Position numbers and translations under genes: made by a program
DNA from: Acidobacteriota bacterium
GTDB lineage: Bacteria; Acidobacteriota; Vicinamibacteria; Vicinamibacterales; CAVVIG01
Reading direction: 5' to 3'
Assembly: GCA_025463215.1 (NCBI GenBank)
Contig: JAOBWF010000291.1
Coordinates: forward strand, 1-32,669
DNA: 32,669 bases
In this document: positions 15,617 to 23,399 of the stretch, one piece after another
How the letters are laid out: every line of letters begins with the position of its first letter
Position numbering within the stretch: position 1 is the stretch's first letter
The notes under the pieces: model-generated
Told to the model about the DNA's origin: nothing
The model's database searches: none
What the model saw: only the letters and a program-made list of their open reading frames with translations

Positions 15617-18613
15617 CTACCAGATGAAGCGGAACCCTACGCGTGCCGTCCGCGGCCCAAGAATCGCCGTCGGCGACTGAAACGCCGCGCCGGTGGCGTA
15701 GCTGATCGTCTCCGCGGCGTACTTGTTGGTCAGGTTGAAGCCGTCCAGGAACACACGGACTTTGGTGTTTGCCGGCAGCTTGATGGTTTTCTCGACGCGC
15801 ACGTCGAGAACGGTGATGTTGTCCTGGCGGAAGGCATTGAAGTCGCTGACGTAGACCGTCGTCGACGACAGGCTCGCCGCCGTGAGGCCGCTGGCGACGC
15901 TGCCATTGGCCGCGCTGAAGGTGCAAGCGCACGAGGCGGGCGCCGACACATTCAGGGTTCGCGCGTAGTTCACTCCCGCCTGGAAGCGGAAGACAGGGCT
16001 GATGTTGATTCCCCACGGCGCGTTGTACATCCCGGTGATCTTGAAGCTGTACGACGAGAAGTCGTAGTCGAACGGACCATTCGGGGTGTTCGGGTAGCCG
16101 CGCGGGAAATCATGCTGCCAGGTGTAGGCGAAGCCAGTCGACAGCGAGTAATTGTGGCTCTGACGCTTGTTCAGCGACAGCTCGACCGTCTTGTACTTGC
16201 CGTTGTCCGGCGCGTTCATGATGACGTTGTTCGTCGGATAGGCGCAGGTCGGCGTCACCGTCGTTGTGGTCGCGGTGCAGCCTGAAATCGACGCCGTCGG
16301 AATGCCGAAGTAGGTCCGGCTGACATCGTCGGCCGTATTCGCGATGCCGTCGATACCCGGATCGTTGACCGAGAACGGCACGGTGTAGGCCGATGCCGGC
16401 CGCAGCGGCTGGAGCGCGACGGTGCCTACCTGATTGTTGACGCCGAGGTAGACGAAACCGGCGCGGAGTCCGACACCCTCGGTCAACTGCTGCTCGATGA
16501 ACGCGGTCGTCTGGTTCGAATACGGCTGCTTGATGTTGGGGTCGACGCTGATCGTCCCAGCCAGCGCGCTCGACGTCAGTGCCCCTTCTTCGCCCGGCTC
16601 GTACGTCTTGTCGCCGGGAATGCAGGTCGGGCACACCTTCGTATCGGTCCACGCGTAGGTGACACTCTTGACCTGTTGGTTGGTGTTCGCGGTCGACGCG
16701 ACACCGACGCCCGGATTGAAGCGGTACAGGCCGTAGTTCAATTTCAGCACGGTCTTGCCGGTACCCGACAGGTCATACGTCATACCGAGACGCGGCACGA
16801 ACGAATTCCAGTTCACGTAGTGCTGCTCCGCGAAGGTCGTCGCCGGAATCGCGAGGCCGGTCGGGAACGTGAACGCGAGCTGGTTCTGTGTCGGCGTCCA
16901 GACGTCGTAGTGATCGAACCGCAAGCCGAGGTTGAAGGTGGCGCGGCCGATGGCGTACTGATCCGTGAAGAACGCGTCGTAGGTCGTCACCTTGTCGATG
17001 CTGGTGAGGTTACCGTTCGGGCCGTCACCAAGGCTGCCGACGTGCGTCGCGGTCGGTGCGGCAAAATTCACCGACGACGGTAAGCCGTTGCTGCCGATGT
17101 TCTCGCGCGTGTTGCCTGAGTACACCTGCGTGTAGCCGTACCAGCCGGTTTCGAGCAGCATCTCGCCGCCGACTTTGAAGTTGTGCGTGCCGCCCCAGCC
17201 GTCCTTGAAGTAGGTCACGGCGCCGGTCAACTGACGCCGCTGCCGATCCGTCTGCTCTTTCTGATCGGCGCCGAAGTACTGCGACAACTGCGAGTTGACG
17301 ATCTCGTGCGCGGTGGTGTCGCTATTCGCGATGAGCGGGAAGTAATAGCCGAATACGCCGTAGCGTGCTTCGGCGTACAGATTCTTGTTCAGCGTGCCAT
17401 TCCACTCGCCCTTGTAAATCCAGCTGCCCGACGTCTGGAACAAGGTGCTGCCCAGGTCGCTGTAGTTGAATGCCGAGGACGGGAGCCGGTTCGGCTGTTC
17501 CTTCTGGCCCCACTGGTAGTAGCCGATCAACTTGTTGTTCTGGTTGATCTGATAGGTCGTCTTACCCGACGGGTTCCAGAGCAGCGTATTGAACGGCTGC
17601 CCGGCGGCGTTGCCGATGAAGTTCGGCTGGCCGACCGACGTCTTCTGGTTGCGGTACGAGAAGTACCACCACACCTTGTCCTTCTTGATCGGGCCGCCGA
17701 CGTTGATGTTGGTGTCGCGGTACTTCAGCGTTTCGTTGCTGTGATCGCGGATGCCCGCGGTATTGGTGGGACTGAAAAGGAACTGCGACGGCACGTTCGA
17801 CGCGATGTTGTCGCCGATCATCCCGTTGGTTTCGTAGTCGTCGTAGAACTCGCCCTGGAACTTGTTGCCGCCGGACTTGCCGAGCATCTGGCTCTGCACG
17901 CCCGGGGTCGGCATCTCGGCGCCCTGCCCGACCGTGCCGAGGAACACTTCCTCGAACGACCCGTAGTCGACATAGAAGCCGGCGCCGCTGGTGCCCTCGG
18001 TGGTGTTGATGCCCTCGACGAGGACGCGGTTCTGGCCGCTGTAGCCGTAGGCGACGTAGCCGGTCTGCGTGCCGGCGCGGTTGCCGCCTACGTCGATGCG
18101 GCCCATCGACACCGACGGGGTCACCGCGAGCAGCGACCACAGGTCGCGCGAGTTCGGCATTTCCTGCAGGGCTTCCAGCTTGAAGTTCTGCTGGACGCGC
18201 GTGTTCGAGGTGTCGATGACCGGCGAGTCACCCGTGACCGTCACCGTCTCGTTCAGCGACGCGACCGCGAGTTCGACGTTGACCGTCGCGCTGAAGCCCA
18301 TCGAGATCTGGATGTTCTCGCGCTTCAGGGTATTGAACCCCGGCAGCTCGAACGTCACCGTGTAGGTGCCGGGAGGCAGCGCCGGGAAACGATAATTGCC
18401 ACCCGTATCGGTGACCGAGGTCTGGATGCCCATCGACGAGGGACTCGTCGCGCTCACCGTGACGCCGGGGAGCACGCCGCCGCTGCTGTCGGCGACCTTG
18501 CCATTGATCGAACCGGTGGTCGACGCGCCACCGCCTTGCGCAAACGCATGCGTTGAGGCGAGCAGGCAGACGGCCAGCACCGCGACAACCAAATGGAACC
18601 CTCGACGTTTCAT
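15617..18613 (-). CDS. TonB-dependent receptor, Oar-like, copy 3, Cys-containing loops
   Basis: 998 residues from ATG 18613, chosen because AGGAGG (18621-18626 on the plus map) lies 7 bases upstream and a signal peptide follows (MKRRGFHLVVAVLAVCLLASTHAFAQG). Carboxypeptidase-regulatory-like domain about 33-112 (SINGKVADSSGGVLPGVTV, YRFPALPPGTYTVTFELPGF). Plug about 120-240 (MPNSRDLWSLLAVTPSVSM, RVLVEGINTTEG, FEEVFLGTVGQGAEM). The barrel fills the rest and ends VGFRFIW, a terminal Trp. The barrel part has six Cys in three pairs: C661/C664 (CPTC), C779/C790 and C895/C897 (CAC). Ligand unknown. It is divergent from the octaheme cytochrome gene, and has a good promoter and a strong terminator, so it is probably monocistronic. 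Confidence 0.95.
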   Translation of the reverse strand: MKRRGFHLVVAVLAVCLLASTHAFAQGGGASTTGSINGKVADSSGGVLPGVTVSATSPSSMGIQTSVTDTGGNYRFPALPPGTYTVTFELPGFNTLKRENIQISMGFSATVNVELAVASLNETVTVTGDSPVIDTSNTRVQQNFKLEALQEMPNSRDLWSLLAVTPSVSMGRIDVGGNRAGTQTGYVAYGYSGQNRVLVEGINTTEGTSGAGFYVDYGSFEEVFLGTVGQGAEMPTPGVQSQMLGKSGGNKFQGEFYDDYETNGMIGDNIASNVPSQFLFSPTNTAGIRDHSNETLKYRDTNINVGGPIKKDKVWWYFSYRNQKTSVGQPNFIGNAAGQPFNTLLWNPSGKTTYQINQNNKLIGYYQWGQKEQPNRLPSSAFNYSDLGSTLFQTSGSWIYKGEWNGTLNKNLYAEARYGVFGYYFPLIANSDTTAHEIVNSQLSQYFGADQKEQTDRQRRQLTGAVTYFKDGWGGTHNFKVGGEMLLETGWYGYTQVYSGNTRENIGSNGLPSSVNFAAPTATHVGSLGDGPNGNLTSIDKVTTYDAFFTDQYAIGRATFNLGLRFDHYDVWTPTQNQLAFTFPTGLAIPATTFAEQHYVNWNSFVPRLGMTYDLSGTGKTVLKLNYGLYRFNPGVGVASTANTNQQVKSVTYAWTDTKVCPTCIPGDKTYEPGEEGALTSSALAGTISVDPNIKQPYSNQTTAFIEQQLTEGVGLRAGFVYLGVNNQVGTVALQPLRPASAYTVPFSVNDPGIDGIANTADDVSRTYFGIPTASISGCTATTTTVTPTCAYPTNNVIMNAPDNGKYKTVELSLNKRQSHNYSLSTGFAYTWQHDFPRGYPNTPNGPFDYDFSSYSFKITGMYNAPWGINISPVFRFQAGVNYARTLNVSAPASCACTFSAANGSVASGLTAASLSSTTVYVSDFNAFRQDNITVLDVRVEKTIKLPANTKVRVFLDGFNLTNKYAAETISYATGAAFQSPTAILGPRTARVGFRFIW

Positions 18614-18639
18614 TGAACGCCCTCCTGTTTCTGAAACCC

Positions 18640-18748
18640 GCGCACTGTTCAGACGCTGTGCGCTTTGACGTAGTAGTGCTGGCCTACAGGCAAACATCAT
18701 GCTCGCTGTGAGGCGACGGAGATTAGCACCGAAGCGTAGGCGACGCAA
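18640..18748 (-). promoter_or_regulatory. Promoter and leader hairpin of receptor 3
   Basis: On the minus strand TTGCGT (18743-18748) and TAATCT (18720-18725) are separated by exactly 17 bp, giving a leader of about 100 nt before ATG 18613. The leader contains GCGCAC and GTGCGC arms (18640-18645, 18658-18663) with a 12-nt loop, just before the Shine-Dalgarno. Confidence 0.55.
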
Positions 18749-18795
18749 CGAGTTACAGTTGTTTCCCGCAAAGACATCCAGAGACAAGATAGCGG

Positions 18796-18835
18796 CGATC
18801 CAGATCGTCGGATCGCATGATTCGGCGATCTGGAT
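18796..18835. promoter_or_regulatory. Inverted repeat upstream of the octaheme cytochrome
   Basis: GATCCAGATCG (18796-18806) and CGATCTGGATT (18825-18835) are reverse complements over 10 of 11 bases, separated by 18 bp. The site lies about 40 bp before the cytochrome start, in the divergent region shared with receptor 3, so it could bind a regulator of either gene. No convincing -35 box for the cytochrome gene is seen; TACCAT (18861-18866) is a weak -10 candidate. Confidence 0.45.
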
Positions 18836-18876
18836 TCGAAGAGTGCCCACCATCCTGCGTTACCATCGCTGTTTCG

Positions 18877-20856
18877 ATGGCGATGCATCGTTTTTCGGCG
18901 GCTGTCCTCACCCTCAGCCTCGTTCTCGTGTGGTCGGCCCGCAGCGCGACGCAAAGCGTGCCTGTCGACGCCGACGCTGCCGCAGCGCAACGCGCGGCAA
19001 GCGCTGGAGCAGGCGCAGTCGGCGCGGCCGTCTGCGCCACGTGCCACCGCGACGTCCACGACACGTGGACTGGCGGGCGGCACAGCAAGATGATTCAGGC
19101 GGCGAGCGCCGCCAGCGTTGCCGGTGACTTCTCGCAGACCCGCATCACGCTTCGTGGCCAGCCGTTTCAGCTGCGCGCCGCCGGCGGCGCATACTTCATC
19201 ACCGAGTCGAACATCACCGGGACGCCGCGAGAGCATCGCGTCGAATTCACCCTCGGCAGCCGCCGTATCCAGCATTACCTGACCACGATCGAGAACGGCC
19301 GGATCATCGTCCTGACACCGAGCTGGGACGTCACCCGGCGCGAGTGGTTCGACAACATGGACATCGTCCGGCCCGACGAGGACGATCGGACGCCGGTGCA
19401 GCAGTGGAACAGGAACTGCGTCGGCTGTCATGTCAGCCAGCAGGACAACCACTATCAGCCGGACACGCACACTTACGCCACGACCTTCGTCGATTCAGGC
19501 ACGTCGTGCGAGCGCTGCCACGGTCCGGGCAGCGCGCACGTCGCGCAGTACCGCGCCGCCGGCGCCGCAGCTGCAGCCGATCGCGCGATCGTCCGGCCGA
19601 CCCGGCTCGACCCGAACGCGAGCAGCATGATCTGCGCGCAGTGCCATTCGCTGCGCGACATCATCGGCCCCGGCTACCGGGCCGGCGCGGACTACTACGA
19701 TTACTTCCAGCCGGTGCTCGAGTACGGCCCGCGCAAGGAGTCGGATCCGACCTACTGGGCCGACGGACGGCCGCGGCGCTTCTCCAACGACGCGCTCGGG
19801 CTGTGGCAGAGCGCCTGCTTCCTGCGCGGCGGCGCTACGTGCACCTCCTGCCATCGCGATCCGCATTTGCCCGACGTCGACAAGAACGCGCAGCTCGCGG
19901 CGTCGAACAACGCGCTGTGCGCCGGCTGTCATCAGTCGATCGCCGCGACGGTGACGACACACTCGCGTCATCGCGCCGGCAGCGCGGGGACCTCGTGCGT
20001 CGAGTGCCACATGCCGAAGACGGTGCTCAGCATCAAGGCGCGGATCCGCGATCACTCGATCAGCCTGCCGGCGCCCGAAAACAGCGTGCGCTTCGGGATT
20101 CCCAACGCGTGCACCGAGTGCCACAGCGACAAGAAAGCGGCATGGGCCGTTGACGTGCTTGCGAAATGGTCGCCCGATCGACGCCGCCAGAAGCTCGTGC
20201 AGCGCGCCGAAGCGTTCACTGGCGGCCGCGCGCGCCGCCCGGAAGCGCTCGCACCGCTGCTCGCCATCGCCGCCGACGCACAGGCCGGACCGCTGATCCA
20301 GGCCAATGCGATCGGATACCTGTCGAACTACCCCGATCCGCGCGCGCTGACGGCGCTCGTCGGCGCGGCGAGGGCCGCGCATCCGGCGATCCGCGCCGCC
20401 GCGGTGTCCGGCCTCGGCGCGATCGCGTCGGCCGACGCCAGCCGGCGATCGACGCTGCTCGCCGCGCTCGACGATCCAGCACGCGCGGTACGCATCGCGG
20501 CCCTCGCCGGGCTGGTCAATCATGGCGGCGCCGCGCCCGAAGGCGAAGACGCGGTGCGCTTTCATCGCGTCAGCCTCGAGTTCGCCGCCCGCGCGGCACT
20601 GCACGAAGACGACGCCGCGATCCAGCAGGAGGCAGGGCTGGTGCGCATGCTCGCCGGCGATCTCGATCGGGCCGCGACCGCGTTCGAGATCGCGCTCGGG
20701 CTCGAGGCCGACCGGCCGTCGGTGAGGTTTCTGCTCGGGATGGTGCGATTCGGACAGCGGCGTCTGGACGAGGCGCGCGCGTGGCTGCGGCAGGTACCAG
20801 CGTCGGACCCATCCTACGCCGCGGCGCAGGCGCAGCTGCAAAGGCTGCAGCAATAA
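18877..20856 (+). CDS. Octaheme c-type cytochrome with HEAT-like and TPR repeats
   Basis: 659 residues from ATG 18877 (another ATG at 18883; an upstream in-frame ATG at 18817 would add atypical residues and cross an inverted repeat). Signal peptide about 1-25 (MHRFSAAVLTLSLVLVWSARSATQ). Eight C-x-x-C-H heme-attachment motifs: CATCH 53, CVGCH 181, CERCH 211, CAQCH 253, CTSCH 322, CAGCH 348, CVECH 374, CTECH 412. The spacing and the stretch YWADGRPRRFSNDALGLWQS before heme 5 resemble cytochrome c554-like multiheme proteins. Residues about 450-570 look like HEAT repeats (PDPRALTALVGAARAAHPAI, IRAAAVSGLGAIASA) and about 590-659 like TPRs. It would carry electrons in the periplasm or at the outer membrane; its partners and any enzymatic activity are unknown. 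It converges on the Fo operon. Confidence 0.92.
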   Translation: MAMHRFSAAVLTLSLVLVWSARSATQSVPVDADAAAAQRAASAGAGAVGAAVCATCHRDVHDTWTGGRHSKMIQAASAASVAGDFSQTRITLRGQPFQLRAAGGAYFITESNITGTPREHRVEFTLGSRRIQHYLTTIENGRIIVLTPSWDVTRREWFDNMDIVRPDEDDRTPVQQWNRNCVGCHVSQQDNHYQPDTHTYATTFVDSGTSCERCHGPGSAHVAQYRAAGAAAAADRAIVRPTRLDPNASSMICAQCHSLRDIIGPGYRAGADYYDYFQPVLEYGPRKESDPTYWADGRPRRFSNDALGLWQSACFLRGGATCTSCHRDPHLPDVDKNAQLAASNNALCAGCHQSIAATVTTHSRHRAGSAGTSCVECHMPKTVLSIKARIRDHSISLPAPENSVRFGIPNACTECHSDKKAAWAVDVLAKWSPDRRRQKLVQRAEAFTGGRARRPEALAPLLAIAADAQAGPLIQANAIGYLSNYPDPRALTALVGAARAAHPAIRAAAVSGLGAIASADASRRSTLLAALDDPARAVRIAALAGLVNHGGAAPEGEDAVRFHRVSLEFAARAALHEDDAAIQQEAGLVRMLAGDLDRAATAFEIALGLEADRPSVRFLLGMVRFGQRRLDEARAWLRQVPASDPSYAAAQAQLQRLQQ

Positions 20857-20867
20857 CCGAACAAAGA

Positions 20868-20936
20868 AAAACCGCGGAGCGCGCCAAGAACGCCGAGATA
20901 TCTTCCCTCGGCGGCCTCGGCGATCTCTGCGGTTTT
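20868..20936. repeat. Inverted repeat D between convergent genes
   Basis: Two 30-nt arms (20868-20897 and 20907-20936) are reverse complements at 24 of 30 positions, with a 9-nt loop. The left arm starts AAAACCGCGGAG, and the right arm ends CTCTGCGGTTTT. It occupies most of the 87 bp between the cytochrome stop and the atpF stop, so it may terminate transcription from both sides: a TTTT follows the stem on the plus strand and a T-run follows on the minus strand. It belongs to the same family as repeat C. Confidence 0.85.
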
Positions 20937-20943
20937 GTCGGGA

Positions 20944-21444
20944 TTAGTTGCGCCGGCCCTCGACCTGCTTGAGCGCTTCGTCGATCAGCTTTTCGTTATC
21001 GGCTGTCGAGAGGTTCCGCTGGATGATCTTGGAGGCGATCATGACGGAGAGGTCGACCGCCTCGCGCCGGATCTGCTCCAGCGCGCGGCTGGTCTCGAGC
21101 TGGATCTGCCGCTCGGCGTTCTTGACGATGTGATCGGCCTCGCCCCGCGCCTTGGCGCGGATCTCCTCCCGCAGCCGATCGCCGTCGGCGCGGCTCTGCG
21201 TAATGATCGACTCGGCGTCGACCCGGGCGCGCTGGAGGATGTGCGCCGACTCGACGTGCAGCCGCTCCAGCTCGGTCTTCGCCTGCTGGGCGTCGTCGAG
21301 CGATTTGCGGATCGCGTTCTGACGCGTCTCCAGCGCTTCGAGCAGCGGGCTCCACGCCAGCTTCTTCAGGGCCCAGAGGAGCCCGAGGAAGGTGACGATC
21401 GTCCAGATGAACAGCCCGGGATCGGGCTGGACCAGCGGGTTCAT
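20944..21444 (-). CDS. atpF: ATP synthase Fo subunit b
   Basis: 166 residues. One N-terminal membrane helix (about 10-28, LFIWTIVTFLGLLWALKKLA) followed by a long, highly charged alpha-helical stretch (35-160) of b-subunit type, including WSPLLEALETRQNAI and DADS-like charged heptads. It forms the peripheral stalk that holds F1 against the a subunit. Last gene of the Fo operon; only one b gene is seen, and no atpH, A, G, D or C follows, since the next gene is on the opposite strand. Confidence 0.95.
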   Translation of the reverse strand: MNPLVQPDPGLFIWTIVTFLGLLWALKKLAWSPLLEALETRQNAIRKSLDDAQQAKTELERLHVESAHILQRARVDAESIITQSRADGDRLREEIRAKARGEADHIVKNAERQIQLETSRALEQIRREAVDLSVMIASKIIQRNLSTADNEKLIDEALKQVEGRRN

Positions 21445-21450
21445 GGTGCG

Positions 21451-21684
21451 TTATCCCTTCGGGCCCATGATCAGCACGAGGAACGCGAACACTTCCGCGA
21501 GAATCGCCACGCCCTCGAGCAGGAACAGCGGCAGGTTGATCGCCGCGGTGATCTTGTCGGCGGCGCTGGGCTGCCGCGCAATGCTTTCCGCGGCGGCGGC
21601 GGCGAACTTGCCGATACCGAGCGCGGCCCCGATGACAATCATGCCGAGCCCGATCGCGACGCCGAACAGATGAATATTCGCCAT
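21451..21684 (-). CDS. atpE: ATP synthase Fo subunit c
   Basis: 77 residues, two hydrophobic helices joined by the polar loop ARQPSAAD (R37-Q38-P39, the F1-contact loop). The ion-binding carboxylate is Glu57 in LPLFLLEGVAIL. The Gln of Na+-type c subunits, 13 residues before the loop Arg, is Ile24 here, so proton coupling is expected. Lys26 in helix 1 and a second Glu (E64) in helix 2 are unusual charges. A strong purine-rich Shine-Dalgarno (GGAGGAG, then GAGGA) precedes ATG 21684, fitting the high copy number of this subunit. Confidence 0.96.
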   Translation of the reverse strand: MANIHLFGVAIGLGMIVIGAALGIGKFAAAAAESIARQPSAADKITAAINLPLFLLEGVAILAEVFAFLVLIMGPKG

Positions 21685-21711
21685 TTCCTCTAACTCCTCC
21701 GTAGTGGTGTC

Positions 21712-22650
21712 TTAGTGATGAACGTGAATGGCCATGCCCACAAACACGGCCGTCAACAACGTGAACACGTAGGCCTGAACCAGGACGACGATCACTTCCA
21801 GCAGCGAGATGCCGATCGCCAGCGGCAGGGTCATGACCAGGCCGGCGCCGAGACCGGCGGCCTGGCCGCCGATTTCGGCGAACAGAAAGACCAGCGACAG
21901 CAGCGCGAGCAGCGCGATGTGGCCCCCCGTCATGTTCGCGGCGAGTCGCATCGTCAGCGCGAACGGCCGCACGAACATGCCCATGATCTCGATCGGGATC
22001 AGGAGGATGTAAATCGGCCAGGCGAGGCCGTGCGGCACCAGGTTCATCCAGTGCTTGACGACGCCGTGCGCCTTCGAGCCGGCGACGATGATCGCGCCGA
22101 ACGTGATGGTGGCGAGCGCCGCGGTGACGTTGTAGTTCGCGGTCGCGGTGGTGCCGCCGTGCATGACGTGCTTGACCCACGAGGTCTCGCCGGTGTGCAG
22201 CACGAAGTGGTCGAGCAGGCCGAGGACGTCGAAGATCGGAATCAGGCCGATGACGTTGGCGGTGAAGATGAAGAAGGCGAACGTCAGCAGCAGCGGCGCC
22301 CAGGTGCTGACCCACTTCTTGCCCACGTTCGGCTGGACGATCTCGTCGCGGACGAACACGACCACCGCTTCGAGCCCGTTCATGAACCCGGACGGGATCA
22401 GCCGATCCTGTTTGAGATACCGCCGCACCGCCCAGGTCACGACCACGAACAGCGCGACCGCGACCACCCACAGCATCATGACGTGCTTGGTGACCGACAT
22501 GTCGATCCCCATCAGCTTCGGCAGATGGATCAGTGGCTCGCCGAGGCTGCTGTTGGCGACGTGATGGATGATGGTTTCGCCGGCGTCGAACTTCTCGGCG
22601 TGACCTTCCGCCGCGGCGGCGCCATGTTGTACGGCTTCTTGAACGAACAT
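21712..22650 (-). CDS. atpB: ATP synthase Fo subunit a
   Basis: 312 residues, an integral membrane protein forming the proton half-channels beside the c-ring. The essential Arg is R235 in RPFALTMRLAANMTGGH, and the last-helix Gln is Q292 in LLEVIVVLVQAYVF. The N-terminus (1-50) is a long His-rich polar extension before the first helix (HVMMLWVVAVALFVVV), making the protein longer than the E. coli subunit. The gene lies between the atpI-like gene (9 bp upstream) and atpE (27 bp downstream). Confidence 0.96.
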   Translation of the reverse strand: MFVQEAVQHGAAAAEGHAEKFDAGETIIHHVANSSLGEPLIHLPKLMGIDMSVTKHVMMLWVVAVALFVVVTWAVRRYLKQDRLIPSGFMNGLEAVVVFVRDEIVQPNVGKKWVSTWAPLLLTFAFFIFTANVIGLIPIFDVLGLLDHFVLHTGETSWVKHVMHGGTTATANYNVTAALATITFGAIIVAGSKAHGVVKHWMNLVPHGLAWPIYILLIPIEIMGMFVRPFALTMRLAANMTGGHIALLALLSLVFLFAEIGGQAAGLGAGLVMTLPLAIGISLLEVIVVLVQAYVFTLLTAVFVGMAIHVHH

Positions 22651-22659
22651 CGTTGTTGT

Positions 22660-23013
22660 TTAGGACGCGAACAGGCGACGCAGTGCGAGCGCCTCGATCA
22701 AATGCAGCGCGATGAACGCGCTCGTAAAACTCACCGCGAACGGGACGGCTGGCTGGGACAACACCGTGAGTACCACCGCCACGTAGGCGCCGAAAAACAC
22801 CATCTTGGCGACGAATCCGGCCATCATCAGGCCGGTCAGCGCCACCGGATCGCGCCGATACGTCTGGTCGGCGAGACGCCAGGTGGTAATCGCCACCACC
22901 AGCGGACCGGCCATCCCGTACAGCGTCGCGCTCATTGCGCCCGCACCGAATCCGATCGTCGCGGCCAGCCACGACACCAGGCCGGCGCCGACCATCCAGA
23001 CGACCGGGGTCAT
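22660..23013 (-). CDS. atpI: ATP synthase I-like small membrane protein
   Basis: 117 residues with four hydrophobic segments (about 4-22, 27-43, 63-85, 90-110) and a short polar loop LADQTYRRDP. Position directly before atpB and after an AtpZ-like gene, size and topology fit the weakly conserved AtpI group, which assists c-ring assembly or Mg2+ supply in other bacteria. The name rests mostly on context. Its ATG overlaps the stop of the upstream gene by 4 bp, indicating translational coupling. Confidence 0.75.
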   Translation of the reverse strand: MTPVVWMVGAGLVSWLAATIGFGAGAMSATLYGMAGPLVVAITTWRLADQTYRRDPVALTGLMMAGFVAKMVFFGAYVAVVLTVLSQPAVPFAVSFTSAFIALHLIEALALRRLFAS

Positions 23014-23261
23014 TTCTTCGAGAACACGGTCTTCGCCAGCTCGTACATCCCGACGACGATCCCGAGCAGCAAGCCGCCGAGCAGGTACCAGTGCGACTCG
23101 ACGGCGCGCCAGTAGTCGACGGCGAAGCCGATGCCGCCGAGCAGGATAATCGCGCCGATCAGCGTGTAGCCGGCGCCTGCGGCCGGTCCGGCCTGCTCCG
23201 CCTGCTCTTGCAGCGCGCGGGTGGAACGGGCGAGATTCGAGTCGCGGTCCTTGTCAGCCAT
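23010..23261 (-). CDS. atpZ: AtpZ/AtpI-family protein, first gene of the Fo operon
   Basis: 83 residues: a charged N-terminus (1-28) followed by two hydrophobic helices (GYTLIGAIILLGGIGFAVDY and YLLGGLLLGIVVGMYELAK), the usual pattern of the short AtpZ-type (ATPase gene 1) proteins found at the head of Fo operons. It probably works with the AtpI-like protein encoded by the next gene, with which it overlaps. A promoter candidate lies at 23296-23324. Confidence 0.8.
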   Translation of the reverse strand: MADKDRDSNLARSTRALQEQAEQAGPAAGAGYTLIGAIILLGGIGFAVDYWRAVESHWYLLGGLLLGIVVGMYELAKTVFSKK

Positions 23262-23295
23262 GACAGCAGGCCATTATCGCCGACGCTGGCCGGGC

Positions 23296-23324
23296 AGTAT
23301 ACCGTACCTTGTGAAATAGTTCAC
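23296..23324 (-). promoter_or_regulatory. Promoter candidate of the Fo operon
   Basis: On the minus strand GTGAAC (23319-23324) and TATACT (23296-23301) are spaced by 17 bp, about 30 bp before the predicted start region of atpZ. The -35 match is partial (3 of 6) and overlaps the palindrome GTGAA-N4-TTCAC. It lies in the 138-bp gap after nuoN, suggesting that the Fo genes can be transcribed apart from the nuo operon. I see no intrinsic terminator for nuoN in this gap. Confidence 0.5.
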
Positions 23325-23399
23325 CAGCCGTCCCCGGCCACGACAGCGCCACGCGCACGACGACAACTCCCCAAAAACCGCTGGCGTGGGTGACAGGAT

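Noticed and set aside
17183-18556. Open frame antisense to receptor 3 (plus strand)
   Set aside because: Shadow frame without a recognisable domain.
21451-21684. Sodium-coupled c-ring
   Set aside because: The helix-1 Gln ligand of Na+-type c subunits is Ile24 and the residue after Glu57 is Gly, so a sodium site is unlikely.
23325-23399. Intrinsic terminator after nuoN
   Set aside because: A T-run (GGTTTTTGGGG on the minus strand) exists but no stable stem directly precedes it.
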